A stretch of 64,000 nucleotides of DNA from NCBI GenBank assembly GCA_947561395.2, contig OX387193.1:10602001-10666000 (forward strand), given 5' to 3'. Positions 24,001 through 35,844 of this stretch are shown one piece after another. The position numbers were made by a program, and so were the translations under genes. Below the pieces are notes generated by a model. The model had not been told where the DNA came from. It searched no databases and saw nothing but the letters and a program-made list of their open reading frames with translations. The stretch is from Buxus sempervirens (taxonomy: Eukaryota > Streptophyta > Magnoliopsida > Buxales > Buxaceae). Each line of letters begins with the position of its first letter. The stretch's first letter is position 1.

Positions 24001-26613
24001 TAGTGTTGAAACTTTGTTAATTAAAATAATAAATAAAAAAAAATGACCTACTAAGAATAGAACAAATAAGGGATAGTCTATTAGAATGGAACAATTAGTC
24101 TTTAAACCCTTGAATGTAGTCTCACACTACTCCTAAACCTTGGTTGATAATGGAGTTTCCTCACTAGCTAACAAAGATGAAGATGAGTCTCACCTACATA
24201 TTTTTGTTAGAAATCACAATTTCTTAACATTTGTCATCTATTATTATAATGATAACAAAACTTTATTTATAAACAATAATAGCATTCAAAAAGTCTAGAA
24301 ATACAATCCAAGAAGACTAAAAACACTAATACATTTAAAATAACCTCTAATACAAGAAGTATATATATTACTACATTTAATTTTTATTCAATTTTGCTGA
24401 ATAATATTAATTATAAATTAATTACTTCTTGATTCAAACTCTAACACATTTATCATATATTATAGTATTATTACTGCAACTGTTGCTGTTGTTATTTACC
24501 TGCAACATCAGTTTTGATGCAATTGCCAAATAGTATGTAGTGGGTATCAGTAATGGCCCAGTCATGGATCATCAATTGATCAGGAATGATGTATTCTTGT
24601 TTCTGTATTATCTTGAAATTCAAATCCAATTCTGCAAAACAAATAAGTTTAAATTAAAACAATTCATTAAATAATTGGTCCATTTCTCAATAATACATAT
24701 CAAATTATGGAGAGATATTTTTTGGTCACTAGTTTTCTTCCATAGTGCCCATAGAATACTAGTATTTTGTTTATAAGAGTCAATGCTAGGTATTAGATTG
24801 ACCACTTAGGTTGCATTGGATAACAAGAAATTGCATTGTGAGAAATAAGGGCTTCACAATTCAAACCTCATGATATTTACTCAAGCGTTGGGTCCCACCG
24901 CATTTTTTTTTCCTAGTATCCAAATGCTCTATGCATGCAAGAATCCTTTATTTTCTTATGGTTTCTTGGTATTGAGAGTAGCTAGTCTTAATGAATTGAT
25001 GTTACACATTATACATACCATAGAAAGTGAAGTTACTGCGAGGAAGAAGCATATCCTCTGCATTACAAGAAACTACTACAACTCTATTCCGATGAGAATC
25101 AATCTTGTAATGAGACAATAATCGTTTGGGAGGCATCTTGAACACCCCTGCATGTTCACATAAAAAGCATATAAATTGTGCAAAAATAAGAACATGATCC
25201 ATCATCAAAACCATGAAGTCCATACATATTCCTTTTCAACCTTTTTATTTATTACTTATCACTATCATTTAAGATGAAATCGTTGGCCGCAGGGTCTTGC
25301 CGCAAACTTGCAACTTGCATGAGATTCACCGTCACCACAACAACCACCACCATCGTTAACACCACTACTACCACTACCACAACAACCACCACCACCACAA
25401 CAACCATCACTCCTATCACCAATATACCCACTATCAATATCATCATCACCATTTTCATCAACTTAAACACTACTACTACCATAACCATGGGTTAGAAACT
25501 ATGAAAGTTCACAAAATGTATTTTTACTGATTTTTGAAACCATAATTGATTTTTTTAACTAAATTTTATCAAATAGGTTCTTTCTTCACTTATTTCTGAA
25601 AACAATTTCATAAAAAAAGTTACCAAAAAATTTTATAGCATATCTAATTGGGAAGACTCTGCAAAAATATATGGTTTTTTTCTGTTTAAATGACAAAAAA
25701 AAGCCCTTTTCATAAGGGTTGCGGGGAAGCAACTGCATCTTATGCTAATAAACATTCTTTTGTCTTTCTGCGAGGTTGCTTCTTGACATCGCTCTTTAGG
25801 ACAAGGACACGCCAACACCATCTTAGAAAAAAATAAAATAACCGTCAAGTTCGTTAAAAACAATGCAAACATACCAGACAGAATCGGCTTCAGGAACCTC
25901 GCCGCTAAATCCCAAACGTCTCCGGGAAACCTATTCTCCGGCGACGTGTCACCACCGTCGGTCACTTCAAACTTTCCGACGGTATCCAACGTTCCAGGAT
26001 CGATCTCGTACGGGTCACCACCCTCCCACATACAAAGCAACCGGTCACCCCACTTCAACACAGTCGTGTTAGCTACGTTCTTCATCACTTTAACGTTTCC
26101 GAGCTTCTTCCCTCCTCTCAACACCGAGAACGGCCCACGATGCGTGAACCGCCACTTTCCGGTTTCCCGGTCGCGCTCTTCCATCTGGGCCTCCGTCTCA
26201 ACGTACCTCGCCGAGAACCTCACTTCACCTGAGACCCCATCAATGGTGAATGCCCGGAGATACCCGTGACCGTCGAGTGGATGAACTGTTGAGCCGTGAT
26301 CGTCGTGAAACAAACCAGGTCCGATGAGATAGTAGGTCCCGGAGGGGAAATCATCAGGGATAGCTCCGTCCACTACTCGGAGTAAGATGGGTTCAGCTGT
26401 TTCCGAACGTTGTGAAACGAACAGCTTTTGATAGTCGCAGAATGCAGTTTCTGGATCGTCTGTTACAGGGATTGATAGATGGGTTTCTTGAGGTGCGGTA
26501 ATGGATGTTCTTGTCCGGAATACTTTAGCCGGCGATTTGATGGTTTTCGCCGGAGGGAGCTTCGCCGGTGACGGGAGCTTTGGGAAGAGGAAGCTGCAGG
26601 ACGTCGCTTGCAT
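21033..26613 (-). CDS. CCD7: Carotenoid cleavage dioxygenase 7 (MAX3/RMS5/D17 type), 7 exons
   Basis: Plastid non-haem iron dioxygenase that cleaves 9-cis-beta-carotene at the 9',10' bond, the step before CCD8 in strigolactone synthesis. Exons in transcript order: 26613-25875, 25147-25019, 24631-24500, 23368-23087, 22960-22875, 22709-22395, 21176-21033. All borders are GT..AG, phases match, and the total is 1827 nt (608 residues, near the usual 600-620). The N-terminus is rich in Ser, Pro and Lys, as in a transit peptide. The family block GPGLFHDDHGSTVHPLDGHG is in exon 1. The four iron-binding histidines expected for CCDs appear in order: H259 (LLSHYKID), H312 (LMIHDWAIT), H393 (LLHVGNAFEEW) and H602 (GFHGVW). 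No frameshift or stop, so the gene looks functional. Intron 1 holds an ACC-rich repeat; intron 3 is the longest (1.1 kb). Confidence 0.97.
21838..22210. mobile_element. Partial MITE in CCD7 intron 6, relative of the 51529 element
   Basis: The left end GGCGTTTGGTATGCATTATG followed by GATTCTAGATTCTAG, and the right part with GGATTCTGGATTCTGAAAAT, resemble the element at 51529-52145 (GCGTTTGGTGTGCATTAT..). The interior is (TA)-rich. The right terminal repeat is missing or too diverged to see, so the boundary is approximate. Confidence 0.5.
25325..25485. repeat. ACC/ACA/ACT trinucleotide repeat in CCD7 intron 1
   Basis: About 160 bp of imperfect trinucleotides (ACC, ACA, ACT, ATC). It reads as poly-Thr on the plus strand and poly-Val on the minus strand, but lies within the GT..AG intron 25148-25874 and is not coding. 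On the gene's sense strand it is GGT/TGT-rich. Confidence 0.85.
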
Positions 26614-27225
26614 TTTCGTTCTTGCATCACGACGGAGGAGAATTACTATAATATATTAGCCATGTAACTAGAATTGCCTTGAATTGTTGTTTTATTAACG
26701 GAAATGCCATTGAGCCGTAATTTGTGGTGGGGTTTTTGTCGGTTCTACTCAATACTTTTTTACTTTTTTAGGCTAATGGACCCACCATATATTAGGGTTA
26801 AATGAGGTATGGTGGACAGGAAGTGAGTTGCATGTTAAATGGCAGACATAACATAATGCTTAATTTTCTTACCAATATTTTGATCCAATTATAATCTAAA
26901 AAAAGAAAAAGAAAAATAATGTGCCTTTGTGTTTTAATTAGTAGAACAAACCAATGGTTGAACCAAATTTTGGTTTGAATGGTCGGACCAGGTGAGTAAA
27001 TCAAAGCATAAATTATTTTGTTATAATTCAATATTTGTTGACCAAACTAAATTGAATGGTTAGACTCATTAGATTCATTTCTATTTCTTTTTCTTTTCTT
27101 TTTTTTTTGTTTTGTGGAAGTCAATTGGTTAATCTAGATGTTACTAGAGAAGCCATTTAGTTGGATGGTTACCTCAAGAAAGTTGTTTGATAATATTAAA
27201 GAGTCTTAATTATTGATTATATTAG

Positions 27226-27300
27226 GCTCCGTTTGGCTTTCATTTTGGGACCATGTTCCAAGGCTTAGAATGGGTTACAAGGTTTTGAAAAAATTATGAG
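27226..27300 (+). repeat. Partial copy of the 5561 MITE
   Basis: GGCTCCGTTTGGCTTTCATT and the downstream CCAAGGCTTAGAATGGGTTA match the left end of the element at 5561 (CCCAAGGCTTAGAATGGGTT). No right end was found. Confidence 0.5.
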
Positions 27301-27380
27301 GAAACAATAGTTAAGTTATATCATACAAAAAAAATAATCCTATTTTTCATGTTGGGTGGGGATATGATGAAAAGAGAAGG

Positions 27381-27445
27381 GGGAAATTTGATTTTTAGTG
27401 GTACTTTTTAAACATATTTCAGATTTAGTCACCCAATTCATCATA
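27381..27445 (+). repeat. Single terminal repeat of the 28123 MITE family
   Basis: GGGAAATTTGATTTTTAGTG, GTACTTTT and then CAGATTTAGTCACCCAATTC match the left arm of the 28123 element in the same orientation. The opposite end is missing. Confidence 0.55.
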
Positions 27446-27607
27446 ATTGACAATTAGTAATTTTTTCAAATAATAAAGAAAAAGTGTCATTTTATTGATC
27501 ACGAAAAGTTTCTTCCAAAAATGCCCTTAAAATCTTCTGTAATCATGGTTTGTTACTCTCAAAGCACTAGTCTAGATCGACACTACTAGCAAACCACCAA
27601 CTGAGAT

Positions 27608-28023
27608 CATGTGGAAGAAATCAAAATTTCCTTTCATCAAAGTGAACTTCAATGAAGTGTTTCGACAATCTACTTGAAAAGCAGCGGCGAGAGGGAAACT
27701 CAGAGACAACGATGGAGTTTTTCTTATTGGGTTTGCATGGGAACGCCCGCGCGATCAATGCCTTACTAGCAGAAGCATATGACGCCTTGGAAAGCTTAAA
27801 AATGGCAATGGCTTGCCACTGTTCACCCATCATTCTAGAGAGAGACTCTCAAACGATCATTCATTTTCTTTCACATCCACATGTAGAAGTCCCTTGGAGA
27901 TTACTCAGAGTAATAGAGCAGATTCGTGCTCTTATGTCAAATTTTTCTGTGGTCCTCTCCTCCCACACTTATCGAGAGGAAAATAAGGTAGCGGACTCCC
28001 TTGCAAATTTTGCCCTGGACTAG
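27608..28023 (+). pseudogene. RNase H-like domain remnant of a LINE (RVT_3 type)
   Basis: The open frame 27652-28023 encodes the middle and end of a plant LINE-type RNase H domain: ALLAEAYDALESLKMAMACH, ILERDSQTIIHFLSHP and the tail YREENKVADSLANFALD, which resembles the usual REEN.VAD.LA end. The start (27608 onward, FIKVNFNE..) is in another frame and hits a stop. The first catalytic Asp block is therefore broken and reverse transcriptase is absent. This is a retroelement fossil, not a host gene. Confidence 0.75.
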
Positions 28024-28113
28024 TATTCATTTGCGTGGTTACAATCTAGTCTTACTTGTGTTTCTATCCCCTTGCTGGATGATTTGAGGGGTTGCATTTC
28101 TATTTGGAATTAA

Positions 28114-28536
28114 CATATAATTGGGAAAATTAATTTTTAGTGGTACTTTATCAAATTATTTAAGATTTAGTCAGCAAAGTTTTGAATTTTAACTTTTAAT
28201 GCATCTTTATCAAAATAATTAATTTTTAGTTCTATTTCAATGTTACACGTCAATTCTTCCAAAAATACCCTTCTACAACTTACTTCCAGGACTTGTATAA
28301 GCAATAAATTGACTTGTACAAGCCATTTTAGACTTTTACAAGCAATAAAATGACTTGTATAAATCAATAAATTAGCTTGTACAAGTCAATAAAATGACTT
28401 GTACAAGTCATTTGGATGAGTGATATAAAGGCATTTTTAATAAAGGTGTACTAAAAGTTAAAACTCAAAACTTTACTGACTAAATCTTAAATAATTTGAT
28501 AAAGCACCACTAAAAATTAATTTCCTCTATATAATT
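28114..28536. mobile_element. Mutator-like MITE with about 75-bp inverted repeats
   Basis: The element is 28123-28527 (405 bp). The left arm starts GGGAAAATTAATTTTTAGTG and continues with TTTAAGATTTAGTCAGCAAA; the right arm is its inverted copy for about 75 bp. Nine-base flanks CATATAATT (28114-28122) and TATATAATT (28528-28536) form a target duplication with one mismatch. The interior has several copies of GACTTGTACAAGTCAATAAA-like units, some palindromic (CTTGTACAAG). Long terminal repeats and the 9-bp duplication suggest a MULE derivative. Confidence 0.82.
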
Positions 28537-29025
28537 ACAATCTTCCCATCGGGGTTTGCACAATCAACCGAAACTGGACCACCGGTTTGATTTGAGTTAT
28601 TAAAAAAGGAAATTTTTTACGGAAGTAAGGTGTGGACAAACTTATTACCACAAAAAAAAGGTGTGGACAAACTAAGGGCGTTTCTGGAACGTAGAAATGT
28701 TATAATTAATTAAGGCACTAAGAGATAATGATTAGGGCTTTGATACCGAGGAGCGGTGTTGGTGGGATCCTGCGAGGTAAGTGACAAAATAGGTCCACTC
28801 TCCCTGCTTCAGCCGTCCACCAGCATCTACCTACGTCATCCGACTTCACGACTTTAGATCTTTGCCATCTGGTGCGGTCCATTCATTCTAACCAGAGAAA
28901 TCTTCTCTCTCTTTTCTCCTGAAAACCAGACTTTCAAACATGGCCTTCATGTATTCCTCGTCAGTATATGGGAAGACATGTCGGCTACTTCTTCTTTCCA
29001 TGCTATTTGAGTAGGAAGTAACAGC

Positions 29026-29530
29026 CGTGAGATGCTCTACGTGGTAACATCTCACTTAAGTAACATCGCTTATTGGAAAAAGAAGCACTAGACAATTTTA
29101 CTCCCATATATACGGGATAACATCGTTTACTGTTTCCTCTTGTAGTTGTTAGAGTGGGATGTTGCCATGTAAAGTATCTTGCGGCTAGTGTTTTTCTTAA
29201 AAAAAAAAGTCTTTTCATATTTTTCAACTTGAAAAAACACTAACCGAGATGCTTTTGTCTCACTAATTAATGTCTGATGTAGGAGAAGGTAGAAGACAAT
29301 TTCAAACCTCATCCTAATTCAAAAAGGACAATGGTGATCAAAGGGTATCTATTAACCTCTCCAAATTGCATAAGTAGACCGCTGCGTGATTGAGATGCTG
29401 TTGCGTGCAACATCTCAAGGGTTGTTTTTTTTTCACATTGATAAGTGTGAAAAAGACTTTTTAATTTGAATAAACATTAGTCATGACATAGCATCTCACT
29501 CAAGCATTAGGGTCTACTGTAAGAGACGAT
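29026..29530. repeat. Hairpin-rich repetitive block
   Basis: Contains a series of short inverted repeats: GTGAGATG..CATCTCAC near 29027-29055, TAGTGTTTTTC..GAAAAAACACTA near 29187-29243, GAGATG..CATCTC near 29392-29418 and TTTTTTCACA..TGTGAAAAA near 29428-29455. GAGATGCT/AGCATCTC recurs in both orientations. It looks like one or more degraded TIR elements; ends cannot be fixed. Confidence 0.45.
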
Positions 29531-30374
29531 TTTAACCATAATTGTACACTTGAATCGCAAAAGATTCCATTTGACATTATCCTAACTTGACCAAACACAC
29601 GATTCCATCAACCAAAAGCCTTTTATATGTTTATTGGAGCCATGTTAACCGGCGACACGCACTTGAAGTAAAACCTCGTATCATCTTATAGTGTTTTGGA
29701 CCCTTTCTGTTTGGCCATTTTTGTCTGACTTGAGTCCAGTCAGAACGGTTACCTTGATGGGTTGTTTCCTTAGCTATTGATGAGCATTAACAATTTTTTA
29801 GTGATAACTGTTTTAAGGGGGTTGATTTTTTGAACACTTGACACATCAATAGATTGAGATTGCCTAGCACAAGCTTATCATTTTCAATTTAATCTAGTGA
29901 TCTATATCTATACTATTAAAAAAAGCCAAAACCTTCTTTTCTTCGCGACATTTCATAGCCAAAAACATCCTCTATTTTTTTTTTCAAATAAACTCCTACA
30001 CCCGTTTGTTAATGTCACGTGTATAGCTTACTAATTGCGTAACAATTTCATATCCAAAATACCCTTTTTTTTATTTGCTACGCACAATCCCCTAGAATGA
30101 CATAAAAGCCATGACAAAAAGACTTTTGCATTGTTGGTTCATTAAAACAATGGGAAGTTAACTTTATTGCATGCCTCAACAAATATTGAATATAAATTTA
30201 AAAAACCATAAATACATAATAAATTTAAGGTAAAGTCGGATTTTAATTACACATTATTAAATAAATTAAGAACATGTAAGACTTTTTGAAATTATTAAAT
30301 TAATCATAATTTGATAAAATGTTTAGGAACAAGTGATAATTTATTGTAATCCTTGTCCAAGGGCACACACTACA

Positions 30375-30865
30375 ACTAGTACTGTCAATGGGTCAGATAA
30401 AGATCCGAATTCGACCCGTTTATCCAAATATGGATCTTAGTTTTAATCCGATTATCTGAATCCAAATATATTCGGATTTGAATATGGTACTATAAATATT
30501 TGACCCAATAAAGATCAGTCCGTTTATTTTGTATTTATGTTATGTCTTTTTTATGTCTTTTTATACATTAGTATAGGAGGAATGAAGGTTTCATATAATA
30601 TTTATTGATTAAAGATCATAACATAAGACATATTTGACTTAATACATCATTATTTGATCCACTAACTTAAGGTTTATAATATCTTAATTTTTTTTATATA
30701 TAATGTAATCGGATAATCAGTCGGATTCGAATGGAATTTTGTATTAGATATGAAAAATTCGTCGAATAATCTGTTTGAATACGGATATCGGTATTTCTTA
30801 TCGGATTAAATTCGGATCTGAAAAATCCGTAGTGAAATCGACTCGTTTAGAGCCCTAACTAAAAC
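30375..30865. repeat. Diverged dispersed repeat
   Basis: The GTCAATGGGTCAGATAAAGA start, the recurring ATCCGAAT/ATTCGGAT words and the final GAGCCCTAAC resemble degraded plant hAT-like non-autonomous elements. Ends and target duplication are not clear. A similar start (GGGATGGCAATGGTTCCG) occurs at about 4190. Confidence 0.35.
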
Positions 30866-30867
30866 AC

Positions 30868-30873
30868 TATAAA
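30868..30873 (+). promoter_or_regulatory. Possible TATA box for CHR10
   Basis: A CTATAAAG match about 200 bp upstream of the CHR10 ATG would place transcription start near 30900 and give a leader of about 170 nt. Position and motif only. Confidence 0.3.
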
Positions 30874-31073
30874 GATGGTTGTCCGTCCTACCATGAACGC
30901 GTGTGCTTGATCAAGGGTTATTTGGTCCATGTAAAATTTGTAGTAGTAAAAATTGAAAATTTAAAATTTTCACTTCTCTTCTATGGCCTTCCGGCCCTTC
31001 CCACGAAGCTGTTTTCGAAAACAGAGACTTTCTGTTATTTGGCTGGTTTACAGTTAGCAACTAGCAAGCGAAG

Positions 31074-34000
31074 ATGAACTACGAGCAGCGGCTCAAAGTG
31101 GCGGCGGAGATCGTTCTGTCGAGCGATCGATGCGTCAACGAAGCGGAGCCGTTAAACTGTGCTGAATTTGGGGTTACGGCGTCAATGAAACCTCACCAGA
31201 CCGAAGGAGTTTCATGGCTTATAAGAAGATACATGCTTGGCGTGAACGTCATTCTCGGTAGGTTTGGTTTCTTACTGTTCCTCATTTCTTCTGCCTACGT
31301 TTTCGTGCCTGGTATGTCTCGTATTTATGTGGTGTTTGTGTATGTGCAGGAGACGAGGTACGTCGTTTGCTCTGTGATCTAGGGTTTAATTAGCTAAGAT
31401 TCGATAAGTTGACATTTTAGACCATCAGAGGTGATAATTAAACCCTAGAAACGTGAAGTGAAATTATGTCTGTGCTTTGTCATAATTACTTGAAACTGGT
31501 TTTCACTGTGGAATTGATGTTTTCTGGGAAACGGCTGGGAGCAATTTTTCCTCATCAATGGGAACGAGTTTGTGAACGTACATGCAAATGGAAATTCAAT
31601 AGGAAATGCAAAATTTTGGGAAACATATGGAATCATTGTTACCACACTTTACATGAGATTGGGCCTTGAGAGTTCCCATTTTCTACGAGGGAAAGGCTCC
31701 AAAAAGTATAATTTGAGTTGGAAAACCTCCTAGTGCAATTGTACAGTAAAAATTTTCTTCTATCGGTTTAGTGGTACCTAATTACCTATTATAATTATAA
31801 CTGAATAAACTAGGCTTAGAAACCTAATCCTAAATTTTAGAAGTTGCCTATATTTAATGAATTTTGATGTGGATGCCACTCAGAATCAAAGATAAAAGCA
31901 AACAGAAAGGAGTGTGAGAATTGTCTAAAGGAAATGAACCACTATTCCAAGCAAGGATGCTCAATTATGAAAGTAGGAACATGCTACACACTATCTCTTA
32001 ATCACTATAGGGGTGTTAAATGAGGTCATTTTTATAATCAGCAAGAGCTAAAAATCCTAGACCTTGAAAGGAAAGGAATATATGGATTCAATGTTTAGAC
32101 CCATCCAAACATGGATGACCCAAACTTCAGGTTAAAGTTGAAAAAAAATTTTAATAGAAACAGTGCAATAGAAAAAAAAATTGAGCATCAGGTAACAGTA
32201 ATTGTAGCTTTAGATTTTCACTTTCTAAAATAGAATCTTCAAAGTTAGGATCCATAATCATCCGGTCTTTAAATGGAGGGGGTATGTATTTTTAAACAAA
32301 CTATGTCACATTCTGAAGTCTGTGCCTGCAGTATGGAAAAAACTGACAGAAGTTTAATAACAGACTTATACATGCGTGGTCAGGGGTGCCTGATTACTAA
32401 GATACTCTTAACAGAGCTCACGAAAGGACCCCAAAAAAAAAAAAGAACACTACCACGGATGTGTCAGCTCATCAACAAGTATGGTTGAGTGCTGATGTTA
32501 GATGATATGATTCACAAAAAAATGTAGCTAGCTATTAATGATCGCAACTGCTGTCGTGCATTAATTAGCTTCCCTTTTTTTATAAAAAGGGAAAAAAATA
32601 TCTCTAGTGACAATCCTTAACACATTTTTTACAGTGTCTGCACTGTGCTATTGTTAGTTGTTGCCTCTCATGTACATACGACCATGTGTTGTCGTTACTG
32701 TTTATTTTTATGTTTACTATATGTTTCCTTCAATATTTTTCCTCTTTTCTTGCATTTCGCACATTATCATGAAACTTTTAGTGGAAATTATTAGTTTTAA
32801 TTCCTTACTTTTAAGTTAATTTTCTGCATTCATTTCCTTTTTTCTGGATATTATGGAGCTTTTAAATTGTAATAATAATGGAAAGGGCATTACCAGACCG
32901 TAGATGGATAAATTCATTGTTTGTGGTGCTAAATTGGTTATTTGCAGATGGGATTGGGGAAGACTTTACAAGCTATCGCTTTCTTAAGCTATTTGAAATT
33001 CCATCAGAAGTTGCCTGGGCCATTTTGTGAGTTTTATGCCTTATTTTATTTTGTAGGCTTAGATTGAAAGTATATTTTGATTAAATTGGATTGAAAGTAC
33101 ATCTGTTGTGCTTATTTGGAGTTCTATCTATGTTTTGGGAATTTGGTCATATTTGTTTTTATCTCTGCAGTGGTATTATGTCCTCTGAGTGTAACGGATG
33201 GATGGATATCAGAAATAAACAAGTTTAGTCCGAAATTGAAGGTTCTTAGGTATGTTGGTGATAAGGAACACCGGCGGGCTCTACGCAGGACATTATTTAT
33301 TCATGTAAATCAACAGGCCATACCGTCTGATGTAAGTATAATATTGTTTGTTATGATATTATTAGTAGTTGTTGTTGGGTTAGTCTCTTAAGAAGTTACC
33401 ATGGATGTTGTCTTGTGATCTTATAAGAGTCACTATCATCTTTAACTAGATAATGATGTTGCAGCTTTGATTAATATACAGGTAGGATTGTCTTTACCTT
33501 TTGAGGTGCTGTTGACAACATACGATGTAGCATTGATGGATCAAGATTTTCTTTGTCAAATTCCATGGCATTATGCAGTAATTGATGAAGCTCAACGTCT
33601 TAAAAATTCATCCAGTGTATGTTTCAGAGCCCTATTTATTTAAAACAGATATGGTCATTAACTTTTGATTCCCTGATAAGATGCTCATTGCTTCTCGTTA
33701 TTACATGAAAAATTTTATGCAGTTGCATTTTGTCATCCTGTCATCAGCATATGTTTTTCTAATGAAGGTACTATAGTATATATACAGATAGATAATAAAA
33801 AGAGTACAATAGAAGAGAAAAAACCTAACACAAACAGGAAAAAGACTGAACATTTAAAATCTGTCAAGTATGTGTGTGAAAAAAGAGGGTATACCACCTC
33901 CTTCCTAGCCATGCGATCTGCAAATTCATTGGCTGACTCAACACGTGGTGGAATGAGGTAAGCCACTGGCCAAATCTTAGCCAGCCAAATCAAATACACA

Positions 34001-35811
34001 AGAGCCCAAGAACTGCATGGACTGCTATTAAGTCATGTTAGTACAGTATGGGAGTCTCCTTCCACTTCCAAGCCTCTAAACCCCTTCAGCTTAGTCTCTT
34101 TTAACACTGATATAAGCGCATTCAACTCTGCTATAGTAAAATTAGCAATCCTGATAGATCCTGAGAAAGCATGGATCACCCTTCCTTGGGCATCCATGAA
34201 AACTCCCCCAATTCCAGCAGTCCCAGGATTACCCACACTGCTGCCATCAAAATTCAGATTTTGCCTCCCTATGCTAGATGGAACCATCTCATAGTCTGCC
34301 TCCTACAATGCAGTGAATAATCAGGGAGAGAATTCCACTACAACATGTCATCAGCATATCCTAAACCTTGTTCAATTATTTTGGCTTGGCTTCACAAATC
34401 CCATTTCACCATCACATTATGCTTAGAGATGAAATCAGGATCCTTGGTGGAAATGTGCAGTTATGAGTTCTATGATACTTGTGACATTGGAATCTACTAG
34501 TGAAATTGTAAATACTTACTTTTGTTGAGGAAATTCTGTTGGATCTGTTTTAGCGTGGTAGTTTACAAATAAGCAATTAGCAGATTTGAATTCATAGTTT
34601 TTTTTGTCGTTCTTTTTTCTTCTATTCTTGTATTCTCAGATAAATCATATGGATTCTTTAGTGATTGAAGCACCTGCCTCAACAATTTTAAAACTCCATG
34701 ACTGCACATATTGGTCAGCACAACTTTAGATTCTTCTTTATTTTTTTTTGGTATTTGTCATATGTCAATATGTTGTAGGACCACTCTACTTTTTCTCTAC
34801 AAAGTTTCAAGGTGAAAATGTGTCTTGATTGTATTTGTATAATAACTATTGCTTTATGTACATAATCATTTTTGTTATGTTTGACGATCTGAGTATTCAG
34901 AATTTGCTGATTGACACTCCAGACATGATATTTTTGCTTTTCCTGGCCCCAGAGCCTGTCAAAGGAGTTGAGTATCAGGTTAATTGATAGCAACATTTTT
35001 GTTAAATCTTGAATGTATTTGTATAAGAACTATTGCTTTATGTATATAATAACTTTTGTGATGTTTGATGATCTGAGTATTCAGAATTTGCTGAATTGAC
35101 ACTCCACACCTAATATTTGTGATTTGCCTGGCCCCAGTGCCTGTCAAAGGATTTGAGTATCGGGTTAATTGATAGCAACATGTTTGTTAAATCCCTTATA
35201 TCTTGGATCCTTTCAATGGGATAGAGTGGAAAATTGATGTTTTGAACATCTGCCTCAATTTAGTTGGAATAGATTATTATTTGTGTTATTGTTGTTTCTG
35301 AATCCAACTCCATAGCAATTGCATATATTGCTTCTGAGGTCAATTCTACATTAAGATATCCTTCCGATGTTGTTTTATCAGAGTAAATAAGATAGTTTAA
35401 AATGTTTTAAGCTGAAATTCTCTTCAATACTGATTTTCCCATTCAATAAATGTATACAGGTTCTCTATAATGTACTCAAAGAGCGTTTTGTAATGCCAAG
35501 GCGGTTGTTGATGACAGGTACCCCTATTCAGAATAATCTTTCTGAATTCTGGGCTTTGATGCATTTTTGCATGCCTTCCGTCTTTGGAACATTAGAACAG
35601 TTTCTCTCAACATTCAAGGAAGCTGGGAATCCTTTAGCAGGTTTCTTCTTAACTGTATACAATAACTTATATCAGTCTCTTCTTTCTAGTATATGCTGGA
35701 TATCTTACATTTTCATGGTTAAATGGATCTTGTTTTTTATCTTGGTCTTTGTTTTTGTTTCTTTATCCTTCTTTTTATTTTTTCAAGCTGTTGTAGTTTT
35801 TTTTTTGTGTT

Positions 35812-35844
<33 letters not shown>

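Larger units (their letters stand above)
26614..31073. other. Intergenic region between CCD7 and CHR10 (divergent promoters)
   Basis: CCD7 (minus) and CHR10 (plus) are transcribed away from each other, so both promoters lie here, separated by 4.5 kb of mostly repeat-derived DNA. Contents: partial MITE ends (27226, 27381), a broken RNase H gene fragment (27608), a complete Mutator-like MITE (28123), a hairpin-rich block (29026) and a diverged repeat (30375). I see no intact gene. Confidence 0.55.

Noticed and set aside
25252..25495. Open frames encoding poly-Val (minus) or poly-Thr (plus)
   Set aside because: They come from the trinucleotide array inside CCD7 intron 1; the flanking exons splice in phase without it.
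26640..26660. TATA-like sequence upstream of CCD7
   Set aside because: It is only about 35-45 nt from the ATG, which would leave almost no 5' leader; the region is simply AT-rich.
27652..28023. 123-codon frame as a host gene
   Set aside because: It is the RNase H end of a LINE with the first catalytic block in another frame; no start context or other exon.
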